A DNA stretch of 64,000 nt from Halosimplex litoreum (GCF_016065055.1 NZ_CP065856.1:1611836-1675835), one strand, 5' to 3'. Counted from the first letter of the stretch, positions 16,553-25,180 are shown. Notes: generated by a model not told the origin, from the letters alone. Numbers and translations are program-made.

Positions 16553-16864
16553 ATGGACGAGACGGCCGCCCTCCGCACCACGATCCGCCGCTGTACGGCG
16601 CTGCTCATCCTCTTGCTCGCCTCGGCGTTCGGCCCGCTGAGCAACTACCAGTACGACGGGACGCCGTTCCTCGCGGGAGCGGTGATCTACCTCGTCGTGA
16701 GCGCGCTCGGTCGGTTCCCGGGGGAGGACCCGATCGTGGAGATCACCCCCGACGCGGGGACGGAGGCGGATCCGACCCCGAACTCGCCGACCGACTCGGA
16801 ACCGGGGAGCGGGGCGGATCCGCCGACCGACTCGGACGGGACCGACCGCGAGCCCGGGACGTAG
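16553..16864 (+). CDS. Small membrane protein, tandem paralogue 3
   Basis: The 103-residue third member of the array has MDETAALRTTIRRCTALLIL, two hydrophobic segments and a Pro/Ser/Asp-rich tail. An AGTTTTTCTC box lies about 30 bases upstream of the ATG. The N-terminal RRCTA motif is nearly identical in all three copies while the tails differ, implying constraint on the membrane-proximal part. Function unknown. Confidence 0.72.
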   Translation: MDETAALRTTIRRCTALLILLLASAFGPLSNYQYDGTPFLAGAVIYLVVSALGRFPGEDPIVEITPDAGTEADPTPNSPTDSEPGSGADPPTDSDGTDREPGT

Positions 16865-16896
16865 CCCTTAACCGGTCGGCTCGCGTACCCCGGGGT

Positions 16897-17625
16897 ATGA
16901 CCGACGACCGGGACGACCACGAGTTCTCTTCGGGGCAGGGCTTCGGCGACCCCTACGAGGGGTTCGACATCGACCCGCCGGAGTTCCACGTCGACACGAA
17001 CAGAGTCGACCCCGTCGACTCGCGGGCCGTCACCGACCTCCTCGACGAGCGTAACCTCGCCGCCGACGAGGTCGACGCCGAACAGCTGCTCGACGTGGGG
17101 CTGAGCTACATCGGCATCAACCGCTACGAGCAAGCCACCGAGGCGCTCGAACGGGCCGCCCAGTTCGCCGACGACGAGAAGATCGAACAGGAGGCCCGGA
17201 CGAACAAGGGCGCCGCCCACGCCGAGCTGGAGGAGTTCGACGCCGCCATCGGCGCCTACCGCGAGGCCCTCAACATCGACGACGACTCCGAACACGCCGC
17301 CACCGCCGAGACCAACCTCGCCTTCGCCCTCTGGGAGTCCGGTCGCACCGAACAGGCGCTCGAACACGCCGAGCGCGCCGTCGAGGTCGACCCCCGCTTC
17401 GCCCAGGGCTGGTACAACCGCGGCTTCTTCCTGCTGGAACGCGGCCTCGCCGAGGACGCCCGCAACGCCTTCGACAACGCGATCCGACTCGGCTTCCGCA
17501 ACGCCGAGATCCTCGAAGAGAAGGCCCGCGCGCTGGAGGAACTCGGCGAGGACGACCGCGCCGAGGAACTGGCCGAGGAGGCCGACGAACTCCGCCAGGA
17601 GGCTGAGGCGGAGATGCTGGAGTAG
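16897..17625 (+). CDS. TPR repeat protein
   Basis: The acidic 242-residue soluble protein has about four tetratricopeptide repeats (roughly 65-225), recognisable by patterns such as LLDVGLSYIGINRYEQATEA, AHAELEEFDAAIGAYREALN and AQGWYNRGFFLLERGLAEDA. It ends in a charged helix. It probably acts as a protein-interaction scaffold. The DUF424 gene starts 3 bases after its stop, so the two are almost certainly co-transcribed. Confidence 0.88.
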   Translation: MTDDRDDHEFSSGQGFGDPYEGFDIDPPEFHVDTNRVDPVDSRAVTDLLDERNLAADEVDAEQLLDVGLSYIGINRYEQATEALERAAQFADDEKIEQEARTNKGAAHAELEEFDAAIGAYREALNIDDDSEHAATAETNLAFALWESGRTEQALEHAERAVEVDPRFAQGWYNRGFFLLERGLAEDARNAFDNAIRLGFRNAEILEEKARALEELGEDDRAEELAEEADELRQEAEAEMLE

Positions 17626-17628
17626 GCG

Positions 17629-17919
17629 ATGTTGCTCAACGAACGCGACACCGACGAGGGACTGCTCGTCTCCGTCTGCGACCCCGAGGACCTGGGCGAG
17701 ACCTACGAGAACGGCAGTATCTCCCTGACCGTCGAACCGGACTTCTACGACGGCGAGGAGGCCAGCGAGGACGAGGTCGTCGACAGCCTCAAGCGCTGTA
17801 CGACGGCCAACCTCGTCGGTGAGGAGACCGTCGACCTGGCCGTCGAACACGGCTTCGTCGACGAGGAGAACGTCCTCGACCTCGACGGGACGCGCCACGC
17901 GCAGTTGCTCTGGATGTGA
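17629..17919 (+). CDS. DUF424 family protein
   Basis: This 96-residue protein begins MLLNERDTDEGLLVSVCDPE and continues GETYENGSISLTVEPDFYDG, the pattern of the archaeal DUF424 family. It is conserved across archaea; the biochemical role is not established to my knowledge. It follows the TPR gene by 3 bases. Confidence 0.85.
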   Translation: MLLNERDTDEGLLVSVCDPEDLGETYENGSISLTVEPDFYDGEEASEDEVVDSLKRCTTANLVGEETVDLAVEHGFVDEENVLDLDGTRHAQLLWM

Positions 17920-17966
17920 GCGCGGCCACCGGAACGTTTCTGCCCTCCCCGTTGATACACAGACCT

Positions 17967-18134
17967 ATGCCCGATCGCGGAAACTCCGGACGAGATCCCG
18001 ACGGCGACGGCGAGCCGGACTCGAGTTTCCCGCTCCGGACTGCGAGCGCCGGTCGAAACGAGTGGTCGAACACGACACCGACGGACGCCGGCGAAGCGCT
18101 GTTGGGTTCTCTCGACTCGGACGAGGAGGCTTGA
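17967..18134 (+). CDS. Short hypothetical protein
   Basis: This is a 55-residue hydrophilic ORF (MPDRGNSGRDPDGDGE...) with haloarchaea-like acidic composition and no recognised motif. A GTTGATACAC box lies about 15-20 bases upstream. Its stop lies in the first unit of a 28-bp tandem duplication (18120-18175). It could be a real small protein or chance; confidence is modest. Confidence 0.45.
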   Translation: MPDRGNSGRDPDGDGEPDSSFPLRTASAGRNEWSNTTPTDAGEALLGSLDSDEEA

Positions 18135-18175
18135 TCGACCGCATCGGGACGAGGAGGCTCGATCGACCGCATCGA
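18120..18175. repeat. 28-bp tandem duplication
   Basis: Two units with a 28-base period (18120-18147 and 18148-18175) share GACGAGGAGGC, then TTGATCGACCGCATCG in the first and TCGATCGACCGCATCG in the second. The single T/C difference creates the TGA that ends the preceding short ORF. Confidence 0.85.
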
Positions 18176-18307
18176 CCCCGGGTTCGGCTGTTCATCTCGG
18201 TATCGTTGCGACCGCCTCTCGCTCGTCGACGGGTAGCTTTTCGAACCGCAAACGCGAGTTCGCGCGAACCGAAGGAATGTTGCCCGTCGAGCGCCTACTG
18301 TCGAGTA

Positions 18308-19549
18308 ATGGGAGTGTCAGAATCGGAGTCGCTCGACGTCGAGCGCATCCGCGGGGACTTTCCGATCCTCGAACGGAAGTTCGCGGGGGAGCAACTCGCT
18401 TACCTCGACAACGCGGCGACCAGCCAGACGCCCGACCAGGTCGTCGACACCATCGCCGACTACTACCGCCACACGAACGCCAACGTCCACCGCGGGCTCC
18501 ACCAGCTGAGCCAGGAGGCCTCGATCGCCTACGAGGACGCCCACGACCGCGTCGCCGACTTCATCGGTGCCGACGGCCGCGAGGAGGTCGTCTTCACCAA
18601 GAACACCACGGAGTCGATGAACACCGTCGCCTACGCGTGGGGGCTCGCGGAACTCGGCCCCGGCGACGAGGTCGTGATGACCGAGATGGAACACCACGCC
18701 GCGCTGGTCACCTGGCAGCAGATCGCCAAGAAGACCGGCGCCGAGGTCAAATACGCCCGCGTCGACGAGGAGGGGTATCTCGACATGGACCACCTCCGCG
18801 AGCTCGTCACCGACGACACCGAGATGGTCAGCGTCGTCCACGTTTCGAACACGCTGGGCACCGTCAATCCCGTCTCGGAGATCGCCGACGTCGCTCACGA
18901 CCACGACGCGCTGTGTTTCGTCGACGGCGCCCAGTCGGTCCCGCACATGCCCGTCGACGTGAAGGACATCGACGCCGACTTCTTCGCCTTCTCGGGCCAC
19001 AAGATGTGCGGCCCGACGGGCATCGGCGTCCTCTACGGCAAGGAGGAGCTGCTGGAGGAGATGCAGCCGTATCTCTACGGCGGCATGATGATCGAGAAGG
19101 TCACCTTCGAGGACTCGACGTGGCACGAACTGCCCTGGAAGTTCGAGGCCGGGACGCCGGTCATCGCCCAGGGCATCGCGCTCGCCGAGGCCTGCGACTA
19201 CCTCGACGACATCGGCATGGAGAACGTGCAACGCCACGGCGAGCGGTTGGCCGAGTACGCCCACGACCGGCTCTCGGAGTTCGACGATATCGACATTCTG
19301 GGTCCGCCCGGCGACGACCGGGCGGCGCTGGTGTCGTTCAACCTCGGGAGCGTCCACGCCCACGACGCCTCGGAGATCCTCAACGACTTCGCCGTCGCGG
19401 TGCGAGCCGGCGACCACTGCACCCAGCCGCTGCACGACAAGCTCGGGGTCCCCGCCTCGACGCGCGCGAGCTTCTACATCTACAATACGGAGGAAGAGGT
19501 CGACAAACTGGTCGAGGCGCTCGACACCGCGCGGGAACTGTTCGCCTAA
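18308..19549 (+). CDS. sufS: SufS-type cysteine desulfurase
   Basis: The 413-residue PLP enzyme removes sulfur from cysteine for Fe-S cluster assembly. The PLP lysine is Lys232 in SGHKMCGPTG, the HH pair of the cofactor pocket is in EMEHHAALVTWQQ, and the persulfide-forming Cys371 sits in AGDHCTQPLH. Group II (SufS) spacing and the VHRGLHQLSQEA segment fit the family. It likely partners with the SufU scaffold at 9698-10129. The last 42 coding bases are duplicated twice downstream as part of a 200-bp tandem repeat, but the first stop (TAA, 19547-19549) keeps the protein intact. Confidence 0.95.
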   Translation: MGVSESESLDVERIRGDFPILERKFAGEQLAYLDNAATSQTPDQVVDTIADYYRHTNANVHRGLHQLSQEASIAYEDAHDRVADFIGADGREEVVFTKNTTESMNTVAYAWGLAELGPGDEVVMTEMEHHAALVTWQQIAKKTGAEVKYARVDEEGYLDMDHLRELVTDDTEMVSVVHVSNTLGTVNPVSEIADVAHDHDALCFVDGAQSVPHMPVDVKDIDADFFAFSGHKMCGPTGIGVLYGKEELLEEMQPYLYGGMMIEKVTFEDSTWHELPWKFEAGTPVIAQGIALAEACDYLDDIGMENVQRHGERLAEYAHDRLSEFDDIDILGPPGDDRAALVSFNLGSVHAHDASEILNDFAVAVRAGDHCTQPLHDKLGVPASTRASFYIYNTEEEVDKLVEALDTARELFA

Positions 19550-19565
19550 CGGTCGGCGGCAGCGT

Positions 19566-19698
19566 TCGGCGCCGTAGGCGCCGATTCCTCGCGGTGAGCG
19601 AACGCAGTGAGCGAGCCGCGCTTTTTCACCCACGTTTTTCGAGGAGAGGTATCCGCAGCGAGCGAAGCGAGCGAGGATACCCGACGAGAAAAAGGTGG
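19566..19698 (+). other. Three-hairpin module, copy C1
   Basis: Hairpin 1 is TCGGCGCC-GTA-GGCGCCGA (19566-19584). A linker ATTCCTCG and hairpin 2 (CGCGG...CCGCG) follow, then CTTTTTCACCCACGTTTTT, then hairpin 3 with GGTATCC/GGATACC arms and the constant closing AAAAAGGTGG (19689-19698). The architecture matches the ends of elements A and B without the 450-600 bases that precede it there. An identical copy lies at 19766-19898. Confidence 0.8.
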
Positions 19699-19765
19699 TC
19701 GCACGAACTGGTCGAGGCGCTCGACACCGCGCGGGAACTGTTCGCCTAGCGGTCGGCGGCAGCGT

Positions 19766-19898
19766 TCGGCGCCGTAGGCGCCGATTCCTCGCGGTGAGCG
19801 AACGCAGTGAGCGAGCCGCGCTTTTTCACCCACGTTTTTCGAGGAGAGGTATCCGCAGCGAGCGAAGCGAGCGAGGATACCCGACGAGAAAAAGGTGG
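19766..19898 (+). other. Three-hairpin module, copy C2 (tandem duplicate)
   Basis: This is the exact 200-base-shifted duplicate of the module at 19566-19698, carried inside the second unit of the tandem repeat. Confidence 0.8.
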
Positions 19899-20052
19899 TC
19901 GCACGAACTGGTCGAGGCGCTCGACACCGCGCGGGAACTGTTCGCCTAGCGGTCGACGGCAGCGTTCGGCGCCGATTCACCGCTCGACCGGGCGTTTCGC
20001 GCCTCGCGAACTGCGACGGGGGCTTATCTACGCGGGCGGGAAACGGGTGGAT

Positions 20053-20403
20053 GTGAGCGATGCGCCGCCGCCGGACGAGACGCTCGCGCTGCTGGGCGAC
20101 GAGTACGCCCGCGCGATCCTCATCGCCACACGGAGCGAACCCATGACAGCCGACGCGCTCGCGGAGGCGCTCGACGCCGCGCCCTCCACCGTCTACGACC
20201 GCATCGACGACCTGACCGGCGCCGGGTTCCTCTCCGAGGCGACCCGCACCGACGACAGGGGCAACCACTACGCGGAGTATCGCGCCCGCCTCGACCGGCT
20301 GGGCGTCGAACTCACCGACGAGGGGTTCGAGCTCGCGGTGAGCCACCGCGACCGCGACGAGACCGCCGCGCGACTGCACGCCCTCTGGGGTGATCTGCGG
20401 TGA
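20053..20403 (+). CDS. Winged helix-turn-helix regulator
   Basis: This is a 116-residue DNA-binding protein. DETLALLGDEYARAILIAT leads into the wHTH core MTADALAEALDAAPSTVYDRIDDLTGAGFL and a wing (DDRGNHYAEYRARLDRL), typical of ArsR/GntR-like haloarchaeal regulators. GTG 20053 is chosen: GGCTTATCTACG near 20025 sits ~27 bases upstream as a TATA box, giving a leaderless message. The open frame extending upstream into the tandem repeat is not coding. It overlaps the next gene by 4 bases (GTGA), so the pair is translationally coupled. Confidence 0.82.
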   Translation: MSDAPPPDETLALLGDEYARAILIATRSEPMTADALAEALDAAPSTVYDRIDDLTGAGFLSEATRTDDRGNHYAEYRARLDRLGVELTDEGFELAVSHRDRDETAARLHALWGDLR

Positions 20404-20735
20404 CTTCGGCCGGGACGCTGGCGATGCTCATGTCGCTGGTTCAGGGCCTGATCGTCGTCGGGACGCTCGTCGTCGTCGGCAAGGCCGCGGTCGCCTACCG
20501 CCAGCACGACAGTCGTCCCATGTTGCTGCTGGCGGCCGGCCTCTTCCTGGTGCTGATCGCGCCGCCGGCGTTCGAGACGCTGGCCGGCGCGCTGTTCGAC
20601 GGGACGCTCCCGACGAGACGGGTCGGTGGCAGTCCCCCGACGGCGGCGACGGTGTTCGCGTTCGTCCTCGTCGAGGAACTCCTTCGTCTGGCCGGCGTCG
20701 CCGCGCTGCTGGGGTCGCTGTACGTCCGGGAGTGA
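20400..20735 (+). CDS. Small membrane protein paired with wHTH regulator
   Basis: The 111-residue protein starts at GTG 20400, overlapping the regulator's stop. It has three hydrophobic segments (about 5-27, 39-62 and 83-107) with a conserved-looking AYRQHDSRPMLLLAAG after the first. Such wHTH plus three-helix membrane protein pairs recur in haloarchaea (the membrane partner resembles the DUF7521 type). The pair could be a membrane-linked sensory switch, but this is inference. A CCCCGATCGGGG palindrome with a following TTTTGATA (20743-20777) could end the transcript. Confidence 0.75.
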   Translation: MTSAGTLAMLMSLVQGLIVVGTLVVVGKAAVAYRQHDSRPMLLLAAGLFLVLIAPPAFETLAGALFDGTLPTRRVGGSPPTAATVFAFVLVEELLRLAGVAALLGSLYVRE

Positions 20736-20803
20736 GCGACTCCCCGATCGGGGGCGGTCGTTGACCCGTGTTTTGATACGGACAGGACCGCTATCGGACG
20801 GTG

Positions 20804-22330
20804 ATGGCAACGGAATCCCCCGAATCGGAGTCCGACGGCGAGTCCGCACCGGAGCCCTACCCCGCCTTCGAGGCGCACGTGAAACAGCTCACCTACCTCA
20901 ACGACGCCGGCGGAGTGTTAGGGTGGGACCAGCAGGTGACGATGCCCGAGGGCGGGACGCCCGCCCGGTCGAAGCAGTCGTCGGCGCTGTCGGCGGTCAC
21001 CCACGAACGACTGACCGACGACCGGGTCGGCGAGTGGCTGGACGCCCTCGACGACACCGACCTGTCGGGCGGCCAGCGGGCCGTCGTCCGCGAGATCCGC
21101 CGCGAGCACGAGCGGGCCGTCGAAGTGCCCGAGGACCTCGTCACGGAGATCTCCGAGACGGCGTCGAACGCCCTGCCGGTCTGGGAGGAGGCCAAAGCCG
21201 AGGACGACTTCGACGCGTTCGCGCCGACGCTGGAGAAGATGATCGAGCTCAAGCGCGAGTACGCCGCGGCGATCGACCCCGACCGCGACCCCTACGAGGT
21301 GCTGTTCGAAGAGTACGAGCCGTATCTGGGTCTCGACACCGCCGAGCGAGTGCTCGAACGGTTGCGCGACGAACTCGTCCCGCTGATCGACGAGATCGAG
21401 GATAGCGACGCGACACTGGCGGACCCGTTCGCCGACGGCGAGTACGGCGAGGCCGCCCAGGAGGAGACCGTGCGTGCGGCGCTGGACGAGCTCGGGTACG
21501 ACTGGGAGCGCGGCCGGCTCGACACCGCCCCGCACCCGTTCTCGACGGGGACGCAGTTCGACGCCCGCGTGACGACCCGGTTCGACCCGCAGGACCCGAT
21601 GGGCGCCATCGGCTCGACGATCCACGAGTTCGGGCACGCCACGTACACGCAGGGCCTCCCCCGGGAACAGTACGGGACGCCGCTGGGCCAGTCCCGCGAT
21701 CTCACCGTCCACGAGTCCCAGTCTCGGCTCTGGGAGAACCACGTCGGTCGCTCGCGCCCCTTCTGGGACCGCTTCGCCGACACCGTCGACGAACACCTGG
21801 GGACCGACGCGTCGGCCCGCGAGTTCTACGAGGCCGCCAACCAGATCTACCCCGACAACCTGATCCGCGTCGAAGCCGACGAACTCACCTACCACATGCA
21901 CATCATCCTCCGGTTCGAGATCGAGCGCGACCTGATCGCCGGGGATCTCGACGTCGAGGAAGTCCCGGGCGTGTGGAACGACAAGATGGAGGAGTACCTC
22001 GGCGTGCGCCCCGAGACCGACAGCGAGGGCTGTCTCCAGGACATCCACTGGACCCACGGCTCGCTGGGCTACTTCCCGACCTATTCGCTGGGCAGCGTCC
22101 TCGCCGCGCAGCTGTACGCCAGCGCCGAGGAGGCCATCGACGACCTCGACGGAAAGATCCGGAGCGGCGAGTTCGACCCGCTGCACGAGTGGCTCACCGA
22201 GAACGTCCACCGCCACGGCTGTCGCTACGAGACCGACGATCTGGTCGCCGAGGCGACCGGCGAGAGCTTCACCGCCGACTACTTCCTCGACTACGCACAC
22301 GGGAAGTTCGGCGACCTGTACGACCTCTGA
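20804..22330 (+). CDS. Carboxypeptidase Taq (M32) family metallocarboxypeptidase
   Basis: The 508-residue cytosolic zinc carboxypeptidase removes C-terminal residues from peptides. The zinc motif HEFGH is at 274-278 with the third ligand Glu304 in TVHESQSRLWENHVGRS, and the M32 signature HTxH-like DIHWTHGSLGYFPTY lies in the C-terminal third, as does the DxxxNLIRVEADELTYHMHI motif. Length is that of the family. It is probably used in peptide turnover. ATG 20804 is preferred over the adjoining GTG 20801. Confidence 0.93.
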   Translation: MATESPESESDGESAPEPYPAFEAHVKQLTYLNDAGGVLGWDQQVTMPEGGTPARSKQSSALSAVTHERLTDDRVGEWLDALDDTDLSGGQRAVVREIRREHERAVEVPEDLVTEISETASNALPVWEEAKAEDDFDAFAPTLEKMIELKREYAAAIDPDRDPYEVLFEEYEPYLGLDTAERVLERLRDELVPLIDEIEDSDATLADPFADGEYGEAAQEETVRAALDELGYDWERGRLDTAPHPFSTGTQFDARVTTRFDPQDPMGAIGSTIHEFGHATYTQGLPREQYGTPLGQSRDLTVHESQSRLWENHVGRSRPFWDRFADTVDEHLGTDASAREFYEAANQIYPDNLIRVEADELTYHMHIILRFEIERDLIAGDLDVEEVPGVWNDKMEEYLGVRPETDSEGCLQDIHWTHGSLGYFPTYSLGSVLAAQLYASAEEAIDDLDGKIRSGEFDPLHEWLTENVHRHGCRYETDDLVAEATGESFTADYFLDYAHGKFGDLYDL

Positions 22331-22407
22331 GCGCGGGTTCCGACGGGTCACCCGCGCCGCCGTGTGGGAGCGCGTCGCTTAACCCGATCGACCGGGTACT
22401 CGCCGGT

Positions 22408-23223
22408 ATGGCAGGGCCGGATCTCGACCCCGAGCAACTCGACCGGTACTCCCGGCACATCATCATGGACGAGGTGGGACCGGACGGCCAGGCGAACCTG
22501 CTCGACGCCGCCGTCCTCGTGGTCGGCGCCGGCGGCCTGGGCTCGCCCGTCCTCCAGTACCTCGCCGCCGCAGGCGTCGGGACCATCGGAATCGCCGACC
22601 ACGACACCGTCGAGCGCTCCAATCTCCAGCGACAGGTCGTCCACGGCGATTCGGACGTGGGCCGTCCCAAAGTCGACAGCGCCGCCGAATTCGTCGCCGA
22701 GTTGAACCCCGACGTGACCGTCGACGCCCACCAGGTCGCCGTCTCGCCCGACACCGTCGCCGACCTCGTCGAGGGGTACGACTTCGTCGTCGACGCCTCG
22801 GACAACTTTCCCACGCGGTTCCTGATCAACGACTACTGCACGCTCGAAGGGGTCCCCTTCTCCCACGGCGCAATCTATCGCTTCGAGGGCCAGGTGACGA
22901 CGTTCACCGGCGAGGGGCCGTGTTACCGGTGTCTGTTCCCCGAAGCGCCGCCGGAGGGCGCCGTCCCCGACTGCGCGACGACGGGCGTGCTCGGCGTCCT
23001 TCCGGGCACCGTCGGCGCCATCCAGGCCACCGAGACGGTCAAACAGTTCGTCGGCGTCGGCGAGTCGCTGGACGGCCGGATGGTCGTCTACGACGCCGCC
23101 GATATGTCCTTCGACGAGGTGACGCTGCGTCCGAACCCCGCCTGTCCGGTCTGCGGCGACGACCCCATCGACTCCGTCGACGACGTGGAGTACTCCGAGA
23201 GCTGCGCCGTCCCGGCCGACTGA
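22408..23223 (+). CDS. ubaA: E1-like SAMP-activating enzyme / HesA-MoeB-ThiF family
   Basis: This 271-residue protein adenylates the C terminus of ubiquitin-like SAMP proteins, used in haloarchaea for protein sampylation and for thiolation of tRNA and molybdopterin. It has the nucleotide motif VVGAGGLGSP (38-47), the conserved RQVVHGDSDVGRPK, zinc-type CxxC pairs (Cys172/Cys175 and CPVCG near the C terminus), and the expected catalytic Cys189 in PDCATTGVLGVLPG. It lacks a rhodanese domain. Haloferax UbaA serves both roles; the same is inferred here. Confidence 0.9.
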   Translation: MAGPDLDPEQLDRYSRHIIMDEVGPDGQANLLDAAVLVVGAGGLGSPVLQYLAAAGVGTIGIADHDTVERSNLQRQVVHGDSDVGRPKVDSAAEFVAELNPDVTVDAHQVAVSPDTVADLVEGYDFVVDASDNFPTRFLINDYCTLEGVPFSHGAIYRFEGQVTTFTGEGPCYRCLFPEAPPEGAVPDCATTGVLGVLPGTVGAIQATETVKQFVGVGESLDGRMVVYDAADMSFDEVTLRPNPACPVCGDDPIDSVDDVEYSESCAVPAD

Positions 23224-23350
23224 CCGCGAGTCGTCGCCGACGCTCGGTGTTCTCGTCACCGATACGGAGTATCAGCCGTGAGATTCGGTCCTGAGGATTT
23301 ATCTGGAGGTACTCGAGAGATGGAGTCGAGCGAGAGACGCTCCTGATTGG

Positions 23351-23734
23351 ATGTCAGAGACAGAGACGATCGGCGAGGCGCTCGATCTGTCCGAGATACG
23401 CCTGGAGATGCCCGGCTACGTCGAGCTGGTGCTGTCGCTGGTGATAATCTGGGGGTTCGGCGACGCCGTCTCGACGCTGGTGGCGGCCACCTTCGCCGGC
23501 CCCTCGCTGGAGGCCAACCCGTGGATCCGACTGTTGCTGGTGCACCACCCGCTGTTGATGGTCGCGCTGAAGGGCGCCGTCGTGCTCTACGCCGGCGTCG
23601 TCCTACTCGAATGTCGGTCGGTCGTCGAGCGGGTGCCCGGGTGGCGTGCCTGGTTCCTCGGCGTCATCGCCCTCGGCGCGGTCGTCGTCCTGACGAACGT
23701 CTACGTCGGGCTGGCCGCCGTGGCGGCGGTCTAG
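23351..23734 (+). CDS. Membrane protein of unknown function (four hydrophobic segments)
   Basis: The 127-residue protein has a short polar N terminus, then about three to four hydrophobic segments including VELVLSLVIIWGFGDAVSTLVAA and the C-terminal WRAWFLGVIALGAVVVLTNVYVGLAAVAAV. I recognise no motif. It is convergent with the following minus-strand gene. Confidence 0.75.
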   Translation: MSETETIGEALDLSEIRLEMPGYVELVLSLVIIWGFGDAVSTLVAATFAGPSLEANPWIRLLLVHHPLLMVALKGAVVLYAGVVLLECRSVVERVPGWRAWFLGVIALGAVVVLTNVYVGLAAVAAV

Positions 23735-23773
23735 CTGGTTGATCTCGACCGTAGATCGGTCGGTCCGGTCCGT

Positions 23774-24094
23774 TCACGGCGCGTCCGCGCCCGATAGCTG
23801 TCTCCCGCGAGCGACGGCGTAGACGAGGACGACCGCGGCGCCGACCGCGAGGACGAACTGCCCGATCGCGGCCAGTACCACTCCGAGAAGCGAGTTGCCG
23901 AGCGCCAGGAACGTGAGGCCGAACGGGACGAGACTGAGCCCGACGAACAGTCCGACGAGCTTGCCGATCGGGACCGCTTCCGAGACGACCTGCGTCGTGT
24001 CCAGTTCGCCGGTTGTCGAGTCGATGAACGGTTTCGCGGAGGGCATGCAGTCCCAGGTCTCCGGGCTGCAATACGTAGGTTGTGGTCGCGGCAT
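23774..24094 (-). CDS. Small two-helix membrane protein, coupled to btuF-like gene
   Basis: The 106-residue protein has two cysteines in an N-terminal polar region (YCSPETWDCMP) and two long hydrophobic segments (about 44-68 and 70-94). Its ATG is separated from the upstream gene's TGA by one base (TGAGATG), so it is read from the same message by coupled translation. Function unknown; a role with the corrinoid-binding-type neighbour is possible but unproven. Confidence 0.72.
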   Translation of the reverse strand: MPRPQPTYCSPETWDCMPSAKPFIDSTTGELDTTQVVSEAVPIGKLVGLFVGLSLVPFGLTFLALGNSLLGVVLAAIGQFVLAVGAAVVLVYAVARGRQLSGADAP

Positions 24095-24095
24095 C

Positions 24096-25037
24096 TCAGG
24101 GCCTGGGACCCGTTCGCGCGGATTCGCCGGCAGACAGCTCGCGGGCGACCGAGTCGGACGGCGCCTCGAAGCGGTCGGGATGCAGGAGGCCGGCCAGGTG
24201 TTCCAGCGTATCGACGAGTCTGGGACCCGGTCGGTTGACGAAGTAGTGGCCGTCCATGGCGTAGACGCGGCCGGATTCGACGGCCGTCAGGTCAGCGAAC
24301 CCCGGTCGACCCGTGAGGTCGTCGGCGGTGTCGAGCGTCTGGTCGAGCCCGAAGCCACAGGGCGCGGCGACGATAGCGTCGGGGTCGGCGTCGCGGACGC
24401 TGGCCCACTCCCGGGGCGTCGAGCGGTCGCCGGCGTCGGCCATCGGATAGGTCCCGCCCGCCGCCTCGACCAGTTCTGGCATCCAGTGGCCGGCGACCAT
24501 CACGGGGTCGAGCCAGTCGAAGACGGCGACGCCAGGCCGCTCGTCGGCGGGGATCCCCTCTGTGCGCTCGCGGACGGCCGCCACGCGCTCGCGCAGGTCC
24601 GCGAGGAGGTCGGCGGCCCGGTCCTCGCGGTCGAACACCTCACCGAACCGTTCGATATCACCATAGAGGTCGTCGAGGCTGTGTACGTCGGTCGTGAGCA
24701 CCTCGGCGTCGACGCCGGCCTCGGCGATGGCCTCCTCGACGAGCAGCGTGTCGACGGCGCAGACGTCACAGACGCCCTGGGTGACGACGGCGTCCGGGTC
24801 GACCGCGGCGAGGGCGTCGAGGTCGATCTCGTAGACGCCGCCGTGTTCCTGTTCGGCCTGGGCGACCTGTTCGTTGATGTCCGCGCTGGACTGATCGGGA
24901 TCGACCCGCGAGCGGTCGAGCGTCGGCAGTTCGGCGGCCTCGGGCGGCCAGTCGCACTCGTGGGAGACGCCGACGGGTTCGACCCCGAGTGCGTAACAGA
25001 TCTCGGTGGCCGACGGCAAGAGAGAGGCGACGCGCAT
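24096..25037 (-). CDS. BtuF-like periplasmic-binding-fold protein (cobalamin/Fe-siderophore type)
   Basis: The 313-residue type III substrate-binding fold opens directly with MRVASLLPSATEICYALG and RPGVAVFDWLDPVMVAGHWMPEL follows mid-protein, the pattern of proteins annotated as cobalamin-binding. There is no signal peptide or lipobox at the N terminus, so it is probably cytosolic, unlike transporter-linked BtuF. CDVCAVD adds a Cys pair. It lacks neighbouring BtuC/BtuD genes. The true ligand is unknown. Confidence 0.82.
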   Translation of the reverse strand: MRVASLLPSATEICYALGVEPVGVSHECDWPPEAAELPTLDRSRVDPDQSSADINEQVAQAEQEHGGVYEIDLDALAAVDPDAVVTQGVCDVCAVDTLLVEEAIAEAGVDAEVLTTDVHSLDDLYGDIERFGEVFDREDRAADLLADLRERVAAVRERTEGIPADERPGVAVFDWLDPVMVAGHWMPELVEAAGGTYPMADAGDRSTPREWASVRDADPDAIVAAPCGFGLDQTLDTADDLTGRPGFADLTAVESGRVYAMDGHYFVNRPGPRLVDTLEHLAGLLHPDRFEAPSDSVARELSAGESARTGPRP

Positions 25038-25180
25038 ACCGGAGGCTGGGGACGGGCGGACGTAAAACCACGGTGGCGGGTCGAAGCGAGGGGACACGGA
25101 GACGGTCCCGCCCGCTCGACCGTGTGTCCCGCTCCCAGCGAAGGGAAAGGTATAGCAACGTCGCTGTCCGACGTACGCGC

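Larger units (their letters stand above)
19508..19975 (+). repeat. 200-bp tandem repeat including the sufS 3' end (2.3 copies)
   Basis: Units start at 19508, 19708 and 19908 with an exact 200-base period. Each contains the last 42 bases of sufS plus stop, a GGCGCC hairpin, and the CTTTTTCACCCACGTTTTT hairpin module, and ends GTCGCACGAA. Copy 1 reads TAA where copies 2 and 3 read TAG. Copy 3 breaks off after the first hairpin arm. This fills most of the 503 bases between sufS and the next gene; the remaining bases (19976-20052) hold only the downstream promoter. The open frames across it are artefacts. Confidence 0.93.

Noticed and set aside
19695-19949. 84-residue ORF within the 200-bp tandem repeat
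   Set aside because: It arises from duplication of the sufS 3' end and has no independent promoter.
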